This document shows, piece by piece, positions 12,178 through 24,620 of a stretch of DNA of 64,000 nucleotides. Source of the DNA: Dicaeum eximium. Taxonomy: Eukaryota; Chordata; Aves; Passeriformes; Dicaeidae. Each line of letters starts with the position of its first letter. Positions within the stretch are counted from its first letter, which is position 1. Position numbers and translations under genes: made by a program. The notes below the pieces were generated by a model. That model was given only the letters and a program-made list of their open reading frames with translations, was not told the DNA's origin and ran no database searches. The DNA lies in assembly GCA_013396995.1 (NCBI GenBank), contig VWZP01008343.1, forward strand, positions 1,928,208 through 1,992,207. Direction: 5' to 3'.

Positions 12178-13610
12178 AACATTTACAGGAAATAAATTAC
12201 TCTGTTCTAATACTGATATTTACATGAAGTATAATTAATACTTTCGGAGAACTGCAAGAAGTCATATGGAAACTTGGTTCATAACTGTATTAATGTATTT
12301 AATTGGGTGCTTCATTGTTGAAATGAAGAGGCATTAATTAGACATGAGAGATCTGAAACCGGACAAGAGATGGGCTTGGATTCCCAGAATAGCTTCTGAG
12401 ACTTTTGGTGTTAGAAAAGTGAAGTAGATCTTTCAACGGGGTGTGCAGAAAATTAAGCATTACCAGATGGTTTTACACAAAAGCTAGGATGCCATTTCTC
12501 AGCAGCACAGACAAGATGCGGGCCACAAGACTCATAGAATTTAGAGCTTGGCCAAAAGAACTTAATTTAAAAAATTTTAGTTGACTAATTATATCAGATA
12601 CCTGTGCCAATTAAACTCTGGATTTTAAATTTTTTTTTTATTGTTGTTATAACTGTTAAAAATGGAAATCCTGAGAGGCTTGGATTTTGCAGTCAGGACA
12701 CTGAGACATTAGAATGAAATAGCGTGGAATTTGTAACCTGAGGTTTTGGAATCTGTCCACTGTGAAGAAGGTGCAAAAGGTTCGAACTAGCTAGTCAACA
12801 GATTATATTGAGAAGACAGCAAGTACTAAGTCCTGCTCTAGAGGAAATTTTTGTCTCACCTTTCATGAGCACTCAGGTGACCTGAGCATTTCATTGTTCT
12901 AGGACTAGCTGGAGGTGCTTCCTTCTAATATGCAGTAGACAAGCAATTAAAGCACTCAGTGATGAAGTGTACATGCAAATTAAAGATTTAATAGGATAGA
13001 GTTGGATGGTAACTATCTTCAGTGGCTGTTCATCAGCACACTCACGCATAGTATGTGACAAGTTTCTGTCAAAGCCATATGTTTCTAAACAAAACTGGAC
13101 GTTTTTCAAATGTTTAGCACAGATCAATCCACATTAAATCACAAACTATCTGGTGAGCTAGGTGGTCCCTTTAGAAAGAGCAGAAGTAGAGAAAGATCCC
13201 AGCTTACAAAGACGAATGAAAGGATTTGGAAGTGGGAGGCCTCCTTCACAAATGAGTAGGTGCTTGGTAGAATTCCTTTAAAACCAGCTCTGAAGTTGCA
13301 GGCATGGTCAAATGGAAACAGATAATATTTTTGGACCATGTACATATTACTTTTTAGAATAGATTAATAAATTGATGCTTTAATCAGAATATATAACAAA
13401 TACCTACAAATCACAGATGCTATTTTTTTATTATTTGTTTTGATGGCATACTTTGCCATGAATAACCTTTCCCCCACACCAATAAAACCAGTCAATATTT
13501 TCTTTAAATTTCGTACTTGAGCTCAATGAGAGCTCACTCAGTAAGTAAGCAATTTAGAATTACCTTTCTGAATAGACTGCTGATAGTCTCCATTATCTCA
13601 AGCTTGAGGG

Positions 13611-13652
13611 TATTAAAAGAAATAAAAGAGAGAAGGAGAGGAAAGAGAAACA
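13611..13652. repeat. Purine-rich tract
   Basis: An A/G-rich run (AAAGAGAGAAGGAGAGGAAAG core). Low-complexity sequence with no gene. Confidence 0.7.
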
Positions 13653-15679
13653 GATATATTTCAAATATATTTCATTCCTTTTGAACCTTCTTATGTTGTT
13701 TGCATATTCTGGTAGTGCAGGATGACTCCTGCAGTATATGCAGGAATCAACTGTGGATACACCTAGCAGCAAATGCTCCTGCTCTCCAGTTTCCATATCA
13801 ATCCTATTGCATCGTGAAGACATTAACTGGAAGAAACTTGAGGGGGATATTTTCCCACAAATTTGAAAGCATTAGTGCTCTTATACTTGTGCTGCAACAA
13901 TTACCTTTGTGAGCAGCACTTCACTGCTACAGCAATCAGTTCCAAAGCATGCTTCCACTTCTCTGTACCAGGTTAGCACAGTAACAGTAAAGCATGAGAC
14001 AGCTTTGGCTTTATCCAGGGACATAGGAATTAATATTGATATAGGACATATTTTCTACCCCTGAAGAATAGAAAACAGGAGGAGTAGGTTCTGATTATTG
14101 GATTCACTTAGAGGTTTAGATCTGCTTTTGGATCTACAGAGGTACATGCTATACCTGAATGTGGGTTAATTACCATATCATGCTCTAAATGTGAGTTTTC
14201 TCTGTCCTAATATATTGAAAAGGATGTATCTATTCTGTGTCTTTTGAGAAGATTTTGCCAATATTTTTTCTTATGGTTCAGTATTGCAAATTATAAATGC
14301 TGAAGAAAAGTTATCTCCAATATGACTATCAAAATAATCATAAGAAAATTTATATATAATATTTTCATAAATCCCAGACCTACAATTAGATGCTAAAATT
14401 TACCTGTGAACCTAAATGTATTGCTTTTAAAGTTCTGACTTTAAATGCTACCGCTGAATCCTAAATGAATCTAAATATTTTTTACAACAAACTTTTTCCT
14501 GATCTGATTCCATGGACTATCTGAATAGACCAATCCTACTCAAGAAAAATATTTTATTTTGTAGTTTTTGTCCCCCAGCCTGGGACCATAAGTTGTTATA
14601 CTGGGATAAATAGAAAGGGGATTGAATCAATAGGAAAAGACTAAGGTATGTTTTCAGCTGGAACTGCTATCACAGAAATGGTATTGTGAGGCTGTACTTG
14701 AAGTTTTTAATGTTAATTATTTTTTAAGGCTTATATTCTTAGAAAATCATCTAATGGAGCATAAGCAGTCCTGTAGTGCATTTCCAAATATAGTTTTGAC
14801 TTCTTTTAAAGGGAGAGAGAATGAGAGTACTAATCTGAATCAAATAGCTAGCCTTCTTATAGAAAATGTGAGTTGACTGGACCATAATAGCTTTTTTCAA
14901 TTTATATTCAATTATCTGTTAAAAGCAGCTTGTACCTGGCCTCTGTAGCATAGTATTCTGGTGGTCAGAGACCTAAAATTACTACTCTAAATAGATGTCT
15001 TACAAGACAATATACTTGATGAATTATTTTTCAGAAAATAAATAGATGGTAGAGCTATCCTATGGAAAGATCTACTCATGTTTGCAGGTAACAAATTATA
15101 ATTATTGTATGAATTATTCTTTTCCTTGTTGGCTTTGTCACCTAGTTACAATTACTTGAAATGCCATAAATTACATACACAAGTCAGAAATATTTACTCA
15201 GATGATAGAGAACTTAAATATTACTACAATCAAAATTGTAAGAATATTTTGGATTCGGAAATGTTTTCCTGCAGTAGAGATTTAAATGTCAACGTCGGGC
15301 AAAATAAGTGAAATTTTTTTGCCACATGCAGGTACAGTAGTTGAACACCTCCTGCTTTCAGCACAATCACAGGATGGTAAACAAGAGGAAAGGGGTGTTT
15401 ATATTCAGAGGGTTATACATGTATATGTGTATCATCTATATCAGTAGAATCAATATTGTGACTGTCCCCTGCTGAGAAAATCATCTGTATTAAAAAGCAG
15501 AGAGGTAAAGAAATCAAATATAAACACAACAGAAGGTTTTAGAAAGACAAAGCTTGTTGCTGAAAGCAAAAATGTTAAAGTACATAAGGGTCTCTAGACT
15601 ATAAGTAATGGAAGTTCTTTTCTAATGAGCTATTCAAATCTTTAAGGAGCAATTGACACCACCAATCACAAGGTTGTTT

Positions 15680-15705
15680 CAGTGTTATTAGTGTCAGTGT
15701 TATTA
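15680..15705. repeat. 15-bp tandem duplication
   Basis: CAGTGTTATTAGTGT is followed directly by CAGTGTTATTA. It lies immediately before the small palindrome at 15706. Confidence 0.8.
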
Positions 15706-15726
15706 CATGCCCATGTTATGGGCATG
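15706..15726. repeat. Perfect inverted repeat (9-bp arms)
   Basis: CATGCCCAT, GTT, ATGGGCATG. Perfect 9-bp arms with a 3-nt loop. Confidence 0.85.
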
Positions 15727-17978
15727 GTGTTCAAGGATCCTGTTTCTTTTTATGAAACATAACACTCTTGGGTAACCAGTCTCATTTAGATTCAGGTATG
15801 ATGAAAAACAAGTGTATATTATATAATAGTTCCTTGCTTTTTTTCTAGCTTGATTTATAACTTCCACAGGGAAATGAAAGGTAGGCTCTTTCTTTACCGC
15901 CATGCTAACAGGGGGATGTGGTAGTCTACGCCATGATTTGTCTGCTCTATTCTTTCATGGCTACAGCCCTTGCCTTGCAGCAGACTTTGTTCTTCCTGGG
16001 AGACCTTACATGAGGCAGCGTGCTTTAAGGCTGCCTACAGGGTGGCTATGACTGGGGGTTGTGACTGCTAATAAAATGTTCTCTCTAGTCTTACCTCTCA
16101 GGTTTTTTGGTAGCAAAATTAAATGGGTTGAAGTAGCTCTATATAGGAAGTTAGGGGTTTTTTAATGGAAAAAAGAGGAAATTTTTTGTTTCAACTGAAA
16201 CAGAATGAATGTGGTATTTTTAAACAGTCTCTTTATCAGCAAGCAAACAAAAGATTTTAGTAGAAGAAAAAAAAATAAACAACCCAGTACTTTCTAGCAA
16301 TTCAAGGCCAAGGAAGAAAAAAATGAAAGTGTGATGTTGAAAATATTAGTCTGGATGTATTTCAGTAATTAAGATGATCCTACTACTTTGAGAAGACTTA
16401 AAATTTTAAACAATGGGAGATAAGTGATGGAAAGTGAACAGGCTGTGAATATTAGGGGGTATTTAATTTTATATTTTTAATCATAACACCTCATAGGTCC
16501 TATCTTTTATAATTTTTAACATGAGATAATCAATTACAAGGTCTTCAGAGAAGTAACCTTAAAAAAGTTTGAAGAACTTCCCTGTCACTGCAAATATTTA
16601 GACAGTATCTTTTGCACTTTACGTATTTCAGAGACAGTTCAATGCCAACTAGTTTTGAAAAATCTCATGTCATGACTGTTGCAGTAAGAATTTTTTTTAG
16701 CATTTCAGAGGTTACTTTCCTGTGTTTATTTCCCTAGGTGCCTCTTTCCATTCTCTGTTTTTTTCCCCTCTTCTCCATTCCCTTTCTCTCTTGGCTTCTG
16801 ACCTAAGACTGAAATCAATTGTTTCCTGCAGCATATGGCACAGACACACTGAGATGAAACAGTTTATCCACCCCTGACCAAACTCAAGAGAACCAGGAAG
16901 AGAAAGACACCTGCCAAATTTATCCAGATGGTATCCCAGACCAGGGAAGCAGGCCAGGGCCCAAAGCTACACCTCTTACGCCAGCCTGCCTGATCAAGAC
17001 CTGCAGATATACCTGACCTGCAGTGACCCCGGCGGAGAGTAAGCAGAAAGTGCATTTTCTGAATCTTCTTATTCTGCTTTTCTATTGTTTCATTTTTTAA
17101 ACAAAAATAGTTCTCAGAATAACATGGCTATAATCCATGGAGAAACTTTATTCTATTAGTGGTGAAAGAGTTTAATGAAGTAAGAGAAACTGAGGTCCAT
17201 TCTCTGAAACAAGCACAGCGCTCCTTACAAGCATGGTGTATATGCATTTTTTCAATATCTACTCCAATTTAAATACTTTTATTTTATTTTCTTTTATTTT
17301 AATTCTCTGAAAGACAGAGTTAGATAATGCTTTTACTATGTTGGGTCCACTGTGCTCATCAGCTAACAGTATATTCAGCAATTAACTTACTTTCTTTTTT
17401 GTTTTTTGCTTGGTAGAGATGAGTAGGAGGTGAAGGTGGTAAAAAATGAGTGTCATTTTTTTAGTGTGCATGTTAAGAAATGATCTGGAAGTTGATGGAT
17501 CTGGAGAGCTTGAGGGTTCACATTTGACCTGCTTATAGTTATTGGTTCAGGCCTTTTTGCAGTCAGGTAGCTGTTGAAATTCAATTGTTATTCTCAGTTT
17601 CTAGTAGAGTCAGCATCTAGTTTTTCACCTACCAATTTAATCATAAGTGTTTGGGAGTCTTGATCCATAAAGAGACTTTAGTATCACAATGCTAAATATT
17701 GTGGAAAACCTAACTTTTAGCCTTCCTGCTAAATTGTGGAATCCATAGCCCCAAGTCAGTTTTCAAGGTTTTCTATGCAATGCATAGACAGAACTAGGCA
17801 CAAAAAAACTAGCTCTAAAGAAAACAGAGTTTTCAGTAGCAGGCTGTTTAATCCACCTTTTGTGAAATGTGAAGGCCAATAGATGTGTCCTCATTCCTTT
17901 CAGACTTTGGCACCTTCCTTTACTCCGATATTTATCTGCAAATTTTATCTTACAGTTAGTCCAGGCACAATTGGTCTT

Positions 17979-18002
17979 AGCTATATCTGAGCTATATCTG
18001 AG
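17979..18002. repeat. 11-bp tandem duplication
   Basis: AGCTATATCTG occurs twice head to tail, followed by AG and a degenerate further unit (ATCAAATCTGAG). Confidence 0.85.
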
Positions 18003-18738
18003 ATCAAATCTGAGAAAAAGGAAGAATTAGACGTGCAGAAAAGTGAATCTTTTTGACAACTAGAAAAATGTAGTGGCCAAGTGTCTACAGACTTAGTTGT
18101 GAGATATGTAGTCTAAATCAGCTTCTTACTTCCTTCATTCCAGGACTCATCTGAGGTTTTGCCAATATATGAAATATTTTATCATATCACTCTGAAAAAA
18201 GAAGGACTTTTATCTGGTGACCAGGACACTGTCTTCTGAATCCCAAGTTCTATTACTTGCGCCAGTAAACAGTTGTTAATTTTATGCACTATAGCATGAC
18301 TTCAAAACGGCATTTCCAAAAAAGGATTGAAGTTCAAATAAACTTAGTTCTTCAAATGAAGAGAAAATCTCAGGATACCCAGGAAGAATAAAAAGAAAGG
18401 TGGGAGCAATGAGCTATAGAAATTTTTAAAAAGTGTTATAGTAAACAGTTTTGAAAAGAGATACTGTTCTTTGCACAGGGATAAGTAAGATTAAGACGTC
18501 AGAGCATTTAAATACCTTTTACAGAACAGACACAGAGGAAGATAATTGCACTGGAAGCTGAAGACAGACAGAGTTGTTACTAGAGATGTGTGTCTATTAA
18601 TGAGAAAGTGTAGAAAGAAGCATGGCACCGAGAATGCACCTCATTCAATCATTAAAAGACAACTGGCAGCCATTGATGGGCCTCAAGTAAGTACAAACAA
18701 TTTGATAAGAGATTAATTAAAGAAACTGAACAGTCAAA

Positions 18739-18784
18739 AATTAAATAATTCTGTTTGAATTAAATAATTCATTCCTGTTTGAAT
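18739..18784. repeat. Imperfect tandem duplication
   Basis: AATTAAATAATTC (18739 and 18758) and CTGTTTGAAT (18751 and 18775) each occur twice in the same order. The second unit carries about 5 extra bases. Confidence 0.8.
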
Positions 18785-19811
18785 GTTTTAGGGGCTCTGA
18801 TTAGAGAACAAAAGCAATATTTAAAAAAAGGACAAACTCTTTAGTTATCAAGCCCTGAATAAGAAACAACGTCTAGTAAAACATAAAGGAGCCAGTTTGT
18901 GACCCAGAGATCTAAAATTTGCTTTATTGTACCTTGTTTGTTCCAAAAGAATCTTGCTACCTCTAAATTGTCATTTTAGAGCTTAAGTTGTGTAGGAATG
19001 AAGATGAAAAGCAAAATCTGTCTGACAGAATTTAGAGGGATTCAAGTGTCATCCTCAATAGTACCATGCAAAATATCGATCTAAACCTAGCCATTGGTGT
19101 AGGCTACAGCGAGGGCATTCATAATGACAGCTTGAGGTACATTGGTCTGCAAAAGTATGTCTGTGTGACTCCAAGTACAAGGAACTGTTCCTGGACTGAT
19201 CCAGTGTACCTGTAACCTTCACTAGGTTGAATGTCTTCTACTTGCCTAGGGCAAAGTATTTACTTTCTGTAATTATACATGTATACCTTCTGTCTCCATA
19301 AATCTGAACAAAGACACAGCTCATCTCTAAACAAAAAGTTCACTTTATGCTGAAGAAAGGACTATGTCTACTTAGCTCTTCTCGAGGAGGTCCCTCAGTT
19401 TTAATAAGCTAAAAGATGGACAGAATAGGCAATATCTGCCAACATTTTAGTGTGAGACAACCTACAGGATTTTATAATCTTTAAACAGATTTGTTCTTCA
19501 TCCTGCTGAAGAAGGCTGGCAGCAACACTGGAGGCCTGCCATTCAAATTTATCTGAAAGTTAATGAGGTGACTCTATTTTTCTCCTATACAAAAGCTCTG
19601 TATACTTTCAATGTCTGCTGAGACAACCCAGTCCATCCTCAGCCTCATAATTTCTTCTAGTTTTTCTTTGATTTTCTACATCTCCCAATTTTTTTCCATT
19701 ATCAGTATATTCCACTTTGAAATTCAGGCATATGGCATCCAGTTTTATTATTTGTTTCTTGTATTCTAGGAAGATAATTAAAACAAGCAAGAAAACAGGA
19801 ACAAGGCCGTC

Positions 19812-19828
19812 TTTTTTTTTTTTTTTTT
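19812..19828. repeat. Poly-T run
   Basis: About 17 consecutive T. No adjoining LINE or SINE body was recognised. Confidence 0.95.
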
Positions 19829-20948
19829 AATTTCTGCTAGAAGATAAACCAGATTACTTCTTTTCCACATAGCATACAAGACATGAGAGAAGATGAGACC
19901 TTTCCTAATGAAGACACATCTGCTTCACCACTGATTGAATAGCCTAACAAGATTACTGCTGGAGCCTTTTCTTTCCTTAAAAGTTAGTTCACCCAGACTG
20001 ATAGAAGTATAGACCAGCTTTCCAGCTCTGTGATATATTGCAGATGTCTCAGTGTTCCCTATAGACAAAACACAGATAGGAGTCTGTGTAGTGTTACTGT
20101 GATTCAGTGTCATCCATGCCGTAATGTTCTAAGAGAACATCTGCAGCTACAAGTAGATGTACACTCCTATATATCTATACCTCTCAGGTGAAACCAAGCA
20201 GGCATAATTTTTAAACCATGAAGGAATGATTTTAAGCAATAACATAATATCTATAGTTTTCATCGAGTAAAAAATATTAAAAAAATGTTAGTAATTAATG
20301 TGTGCATTATAGCTGCCAGCATCTTAGAGAACAAAGTATTTCTAAGCTGTCTGAATAATTATTTAATATCTGTTTCTGTTGTCTGGACCATCTGCACAGC
20401 CACACAATCTTTTCGTTAAAAAAAGGATTTGCAAGAACTTGAGCTTTGCTCAAGAAAAAAATAAACAATTTTCCATTGCTGCTCTAAAACTGAAATGCTT
20501 TCTAAAGCCAGAAAGGACCTTATCTTCTTTTATGATTCTTCATCTTCTGTGGCTGATACAGAGCAAGGCTGATACCTGAACATATAATTGTTTTTATATT
20601 CAGAACCATCTTCAGCAAAGAAGGTGAATATTTCACTTGCTAAAGGAAGTTAATAAAACATGCCTACAAAAGTTGAATGAAGTTGTGTGAAGAGCAAAAC
20701 TTTTCAATATAGCTTACTTAACTTTCACTACCCTTTATGTAGTACACTTTATGTCGCAGAAAGTGCTCGAGTTTCTTCATGCAGTATAAGTAAAAAGATC
20801 CATCTTAAGTCAAGACATGTCATTATGGTTTTCTTTTGACTGTTACTATTGTAAATAGAAATACACCAATGCATGAAAGAACGTTTTACTGGAACAAGTA
20901 AATTACAATTGAACAATCAGAATCAAGATTTTTTGGTTGAATGTTGAA

Positions 20949-21418
20949 TGTCAGAATGCTGCTTGGCCAATAAGCCCTACCTAGTCACTTTCTTGGAGGA
21001 TTGGGGATCAAATATGGTTCACTTATCAGACCACCTTACTGCTGAACTTATATATAAGTGCTGGTGCCTGACAGAGTGTGCAGGCCTTGTGTGTCTGTAA
21101 GAGACGGTTCAAAGATCCCTCATTTTTGCCTCACAATCATCGCCATGGACAGAGACTGAAACCCTGAAATCCTCAAAAGGACTTTGCACGGGAATCCTGG
21201 CCTGGCTGAAGTGGGATGTTTGCCAAGTGTTTGCCAAGCCCCTCTTTCCCTCTATTTCTCTCTATACCTTTTCTCTTTCCCCTCTATCCCACACTAGTGC
21301 TGATGAGCACTCAATATTAAGTGCATTTTGCTGTTTTGAGTCCTTGCGTTGTTTATCTTTTGTACTCTGAGACCAAATAAAAGAACCATCACAAATCCCA
21401 ACCTCGTGGATCGTGACA
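20949..21418 (+). mobile_element. Retroviral LTR, second family
   Basis: About 470 bp with complementary ends, TGTCAGAATG at the left and GGATCGTGACA at the right. A TATA box (TATATATAAG) starts at about 21049. A pyrimidine-rich stretch lies near 21240-21300, and AATAAA at 21376-21381 sits about 40 bp from the right end, the proper place for a polyadenylation signal. It shares no obvious sequence with the LTRs at 10.8 and 32.6 kb, so it is another family. No matching 5- or 6-bp duplication is visible (TTGAA before, GTGTC after), and no internal retroviral region is recognised on either side. Confidence 0.75.
21376..21381 (+). promoter_or_regulatory. LTR polyadenylation signal AATAAA
   Basis: AATAAA near the 3' end of the LTR, about 330 bp after its TATA box. 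It supports the LTR reading and the plus orientation. Confidence 0.65.
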
Positions 21419-23500
21419 GTGTCTGACAGAGAATGCAGTATGTTACTAGGTAGCAGAAAACAGAATGGGACTCCCTATAGTGGCCTTATTCCTGGGAACA
21501 GTTGTCCTGAATTAAATGCGTCTCAGGAGTGCCTCTGTGCTTCAATTTAGTCAGAAGGGAAGATGGTGCCTGAGTTTCACTGGGGTGGTGCACTGGGACT
21601 TTTCAGCTCTAAAGCTGTCACGCTGTGGGAGCCTGCAGAAGCCCTACAGATAAAGCTATGTAAGGCTGACATTTGCTGAATACAGTCCTTAATGATCACA
21701 CTAGATCTCTCTGAAGTAATTTGTGATTTGAAAGCTGGAAAAACACCGTGTTAAGGGAAAACGTAAAAAGTTGTAATGAAGATAAGAGGCACCCAACAAT
21801 TCACATTCTGCATTTTTTGGAAGAAAGTTGTTGCCTGTGATCCCAAAGAACTGAGTGTTATGTCAGTTTATCTGAATAATTTTACCAACAAAATAACAGA
21901 GCTAGTTTTGCCAATTTAAATTTCATCTCACATTCCATTATCTTCTAGATATGTAGACATGCACAAAGATGAAGGCCAGTTATTTTGTGAATCCTCTTTT
22001 GTGAAGATACTGCTTGGACTGCAGCTGCCTCTATCTTGGAAAAAAAAGAAAAGAAAGGAGAGCAGGAGAAATGGGAAAGTGATGTTTACATCTCCATTTC
22101 TAAAGCATTTCTAAAAGACAGAATTAGGGCAAAGACATGGGTAAAAAGTATTTATGTTCACTGTAGCTGTGGTACAAGATAATAATTCTTTGGATATCCA
22201 AATGAAATGAAAAAAAGAATTTAAGGAAGTAACAGGGGGCTGTCAGTGTGTTTTTTTAAGGAGCTGAAAAAAGAGTATGGGAGTAGCAGGTCTTGACTAA
22301 ATGATTCATAGTGAACATTGAACTCCCGATGAAGACTTTATTAGCTGGTGAATCATTTGTGGCACATTTTTGCAGATACGTTGTTTCTTTCAACAATGGA
22401 ACCTATTATGTCAGGAAAAGCATCCAAATAGTATTACTCATGATTTTATTTGCTTCTGTTCAGTTTATGTATTTCTTATTGTTTTCCTACCCTATGCCTT
22501 TTCAGAGTGTTGTGCTGAGACAAATGGGTACATTTCCTTTTAAGTATGTTTTTCCTCCTCAAAGACTTGTTTTGTTTTGTTTTGTTTTGTCTGCCTGAGA
22601 GCTGCAAAAGAAACAAGTTGTATTTGGGCACAGAGCAATAATAAAACCATTGTACTGTTAGATGTAATAGCATTAAAGGACATTATGCTATTGCATGTTT
22701 GTGATATTTGGAACCATAGTCTAGAAAATGCAATTCTGAATTTTTAGCTCAGAATAAAATTGCAAAAATTAAAATTGAAAAAAGGGATAATCTCATCATT
22801 TGACACAAAGATATATTAAAATTATGCATGCCATATGTCTCAATGACACTAAAAGTAAAATGTTTCAAATAAATTTTCATATAACAATATATCTTTCAAT
22901 GTCATATCACCATCTCAGCCACAGTATCAGTGAAATTTAGTCCATATCAGCTCTTTTGTATGTCAGATTTAGCTTCACTCTTCAATAAAGGGGAAAACAG
23001 TCTTTTCCATCCCATCTCTCCATAAATACCTGCAATTCTCTGGGCTTCCTTCTCTATTGTAACTACTGAAAATGACACTTCATTGCCTACTGATTTCTAT
23101 ACAGAATATTAGGTGGGTTTAAACAAAACAACATCAACACTTTCTTTCAGATCATCACAGCACTTCTGAAGTGAGTTCCAAAGTTGTACCAAAAGAGTGT
23201 ATTTATTTGAAACACATTGAGAATATTCTTAGTGAGTGCAACCAAAACTCCTTTTGGAGTAAAGTAAACTGGGCTCCAGTCAGTTACCAAATGGGCACCA
23301 GAGATTTATAAGGATCTGAACCACCTGCTCCACACTATCATGAGTTTCTTAAACACACACATGTCCTATTAGAAGCATAAGTACTGTCACGTGTGCTATT
23401 GCCCACAACCTCTCAACCCTTTAACTAATGAACCTTATTCATTTGTTCACACTTCCTTTCACTCAAATTAATTTCCTACTTTTCATGCATTTGTATGATA
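21419..23500. other. Unique sequence, no gene seen
   Basis: No family recognised. The short open frames at 22311-22673 overlap on both strands and include a (TTTTG)n run, so they are taken as chance. Confidence 0.55.
22567..22590. repeat. (TTTTG)n microsatellite
   Basis: About five TTTTG units in tandem. Confidence 0.95.
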
Positions 23501-23553
23501 GTGATATCTTGCATATTTTGTCTCACTCTATTTTATTATCACCCCTTTATTAG

Positions 23554-23788
23554 TGCTGTGTTTACAAAGATTCGACGTGATCCCAGATGAGTTCCTGAAG
23601 AAGTGACAGAGCTCATTCCTAAGGAAATGACAGCATCAGAATTTATGCATCCGTATGATAAACTTGTGCAAGCATCTAACTTGGTGGGTAGGCAAAAAAT
23701 GCCTCAATTCATCTCAGAAGATGAAGACCCTGTTTATGAAGGCTCAGTAGAAGCACTGCATTTTGGGTGCAATGCAGATGTTCATTGA
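23554..23788 (+). pseudogene. Unidentified coding-like relic with a frame break
   Basis: Two open frames in a row read like protein. The first runs from the TTATTAG acceptor-like site at 23552-23553 (after a pyrimidine-rich tract) to a TGA at 23604-23606 and contains QRFDVIPDEFLKK. The second is open from just after a stop at 23588-23590 to 23788 and contains KEMTASEFMHPYDK, then QFISEDEDPVYEG. The two would join smoothly around 23602 if a single base had been lost, so a one-base deletion is the simplest reading. The composition (acidic run, few low-complexity residues) is unlike the surrounding chance frames. I do not recognise the protein. It could be a decayed retrocopy, a dead exon, an exon with a sequencing error, or chance. 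Confidence 0.35.
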
Positions 23789-24620
23789 TTACAAGCTCTT
23801 GCACTGACCTTCGTGGTGGAGGGTACCACCAGCACTACTGTCTGACTTCATGCTCACACCTGAGGTCCTGGGATCTCCATAGAGGGAAGTTTAGGAACCA
23901 ATCCAGCACTGCTTTATTGTTCTCATTTCTCACTGAGGACAAAATCACATCTACAGATACCTTTCCTGCTTGCTCACTGCCACAGATTGCAGATTGTATC
24001 AGGAACCCCCTGTGTGAGTACTCTAGTTTTCTGCCTGAAAAGCAATTGTGGAGTTCTTCTGTACCTGTCATTGTTACATGTGCAGTGGGAGGGGAGAATG
24101 ACAGCCCTGGTGTCAGAGTTGCAGAGAGATGACACATAGAACTGAATCATAAAGGCTGTTTTGTCTTTAAAAGCTGTTCTGAGGCTCTGAGCTGTGAGGG
24201 AATCTTCTGCCTGGAATTTAGGTATGTCAAAAAACACCTGCCCAGCCTATGCCCTGTGTGAATCTAATTCAGCCCCAGTTCTAACGAAGTCATAGAAGTG
24301 CACTCACCAGAGTCCTCCAAAGACCTATGAACATGGATCCATGTCTTTCAAAAACAGTGGGCTATGAGCTGATTATATGATCAAAGGCCACAAATGGGAT
24401 GCTTTTCTGTCATATGGCCTTTTGATTCTCAGTCTGCAAACTAGAATGAAAAGCAGGAGAGAAGGTATTTTCATTCAGTGTACAGAGCAGTTAGTGGTAA
24501 TGTTTGCTGTTTGTAATGCTCCCCTCCCTGTCCCTCACTCTTTTTTCATTATTCACAGGCTACTCCAGCCATTGGTAAGCTATTGAGAGTAAGCAGTGGC
24601 ACAGAAAACCTGCTCCTGGA
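23789..24620. other. Less AT-rich stretch after the relic
   Basis: Base composition stays visibly richer in G and C than the surroundings, and overlapping open frames of 87-121 codons occur on both strands (23767-24237). None has recognisable domains. It could be the untranslated or decayed continuation of the 23.6 kb relic. Confidence 0.3.

Larger units (their letters stand above)
11392..20948. other. AT-rich unique sequence with small repeats and one gap
   Basis: About 9.5 kb without a recognisable gene or transposon. It contains a gap in an AAT repeat, several short tandem duplications and a small palindrome, listed separately. A pyrimidine-rich patch lies at about 16755-16800 and a somewhat GC-richer patch at 16840-17050. 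Confidence 0.55.
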
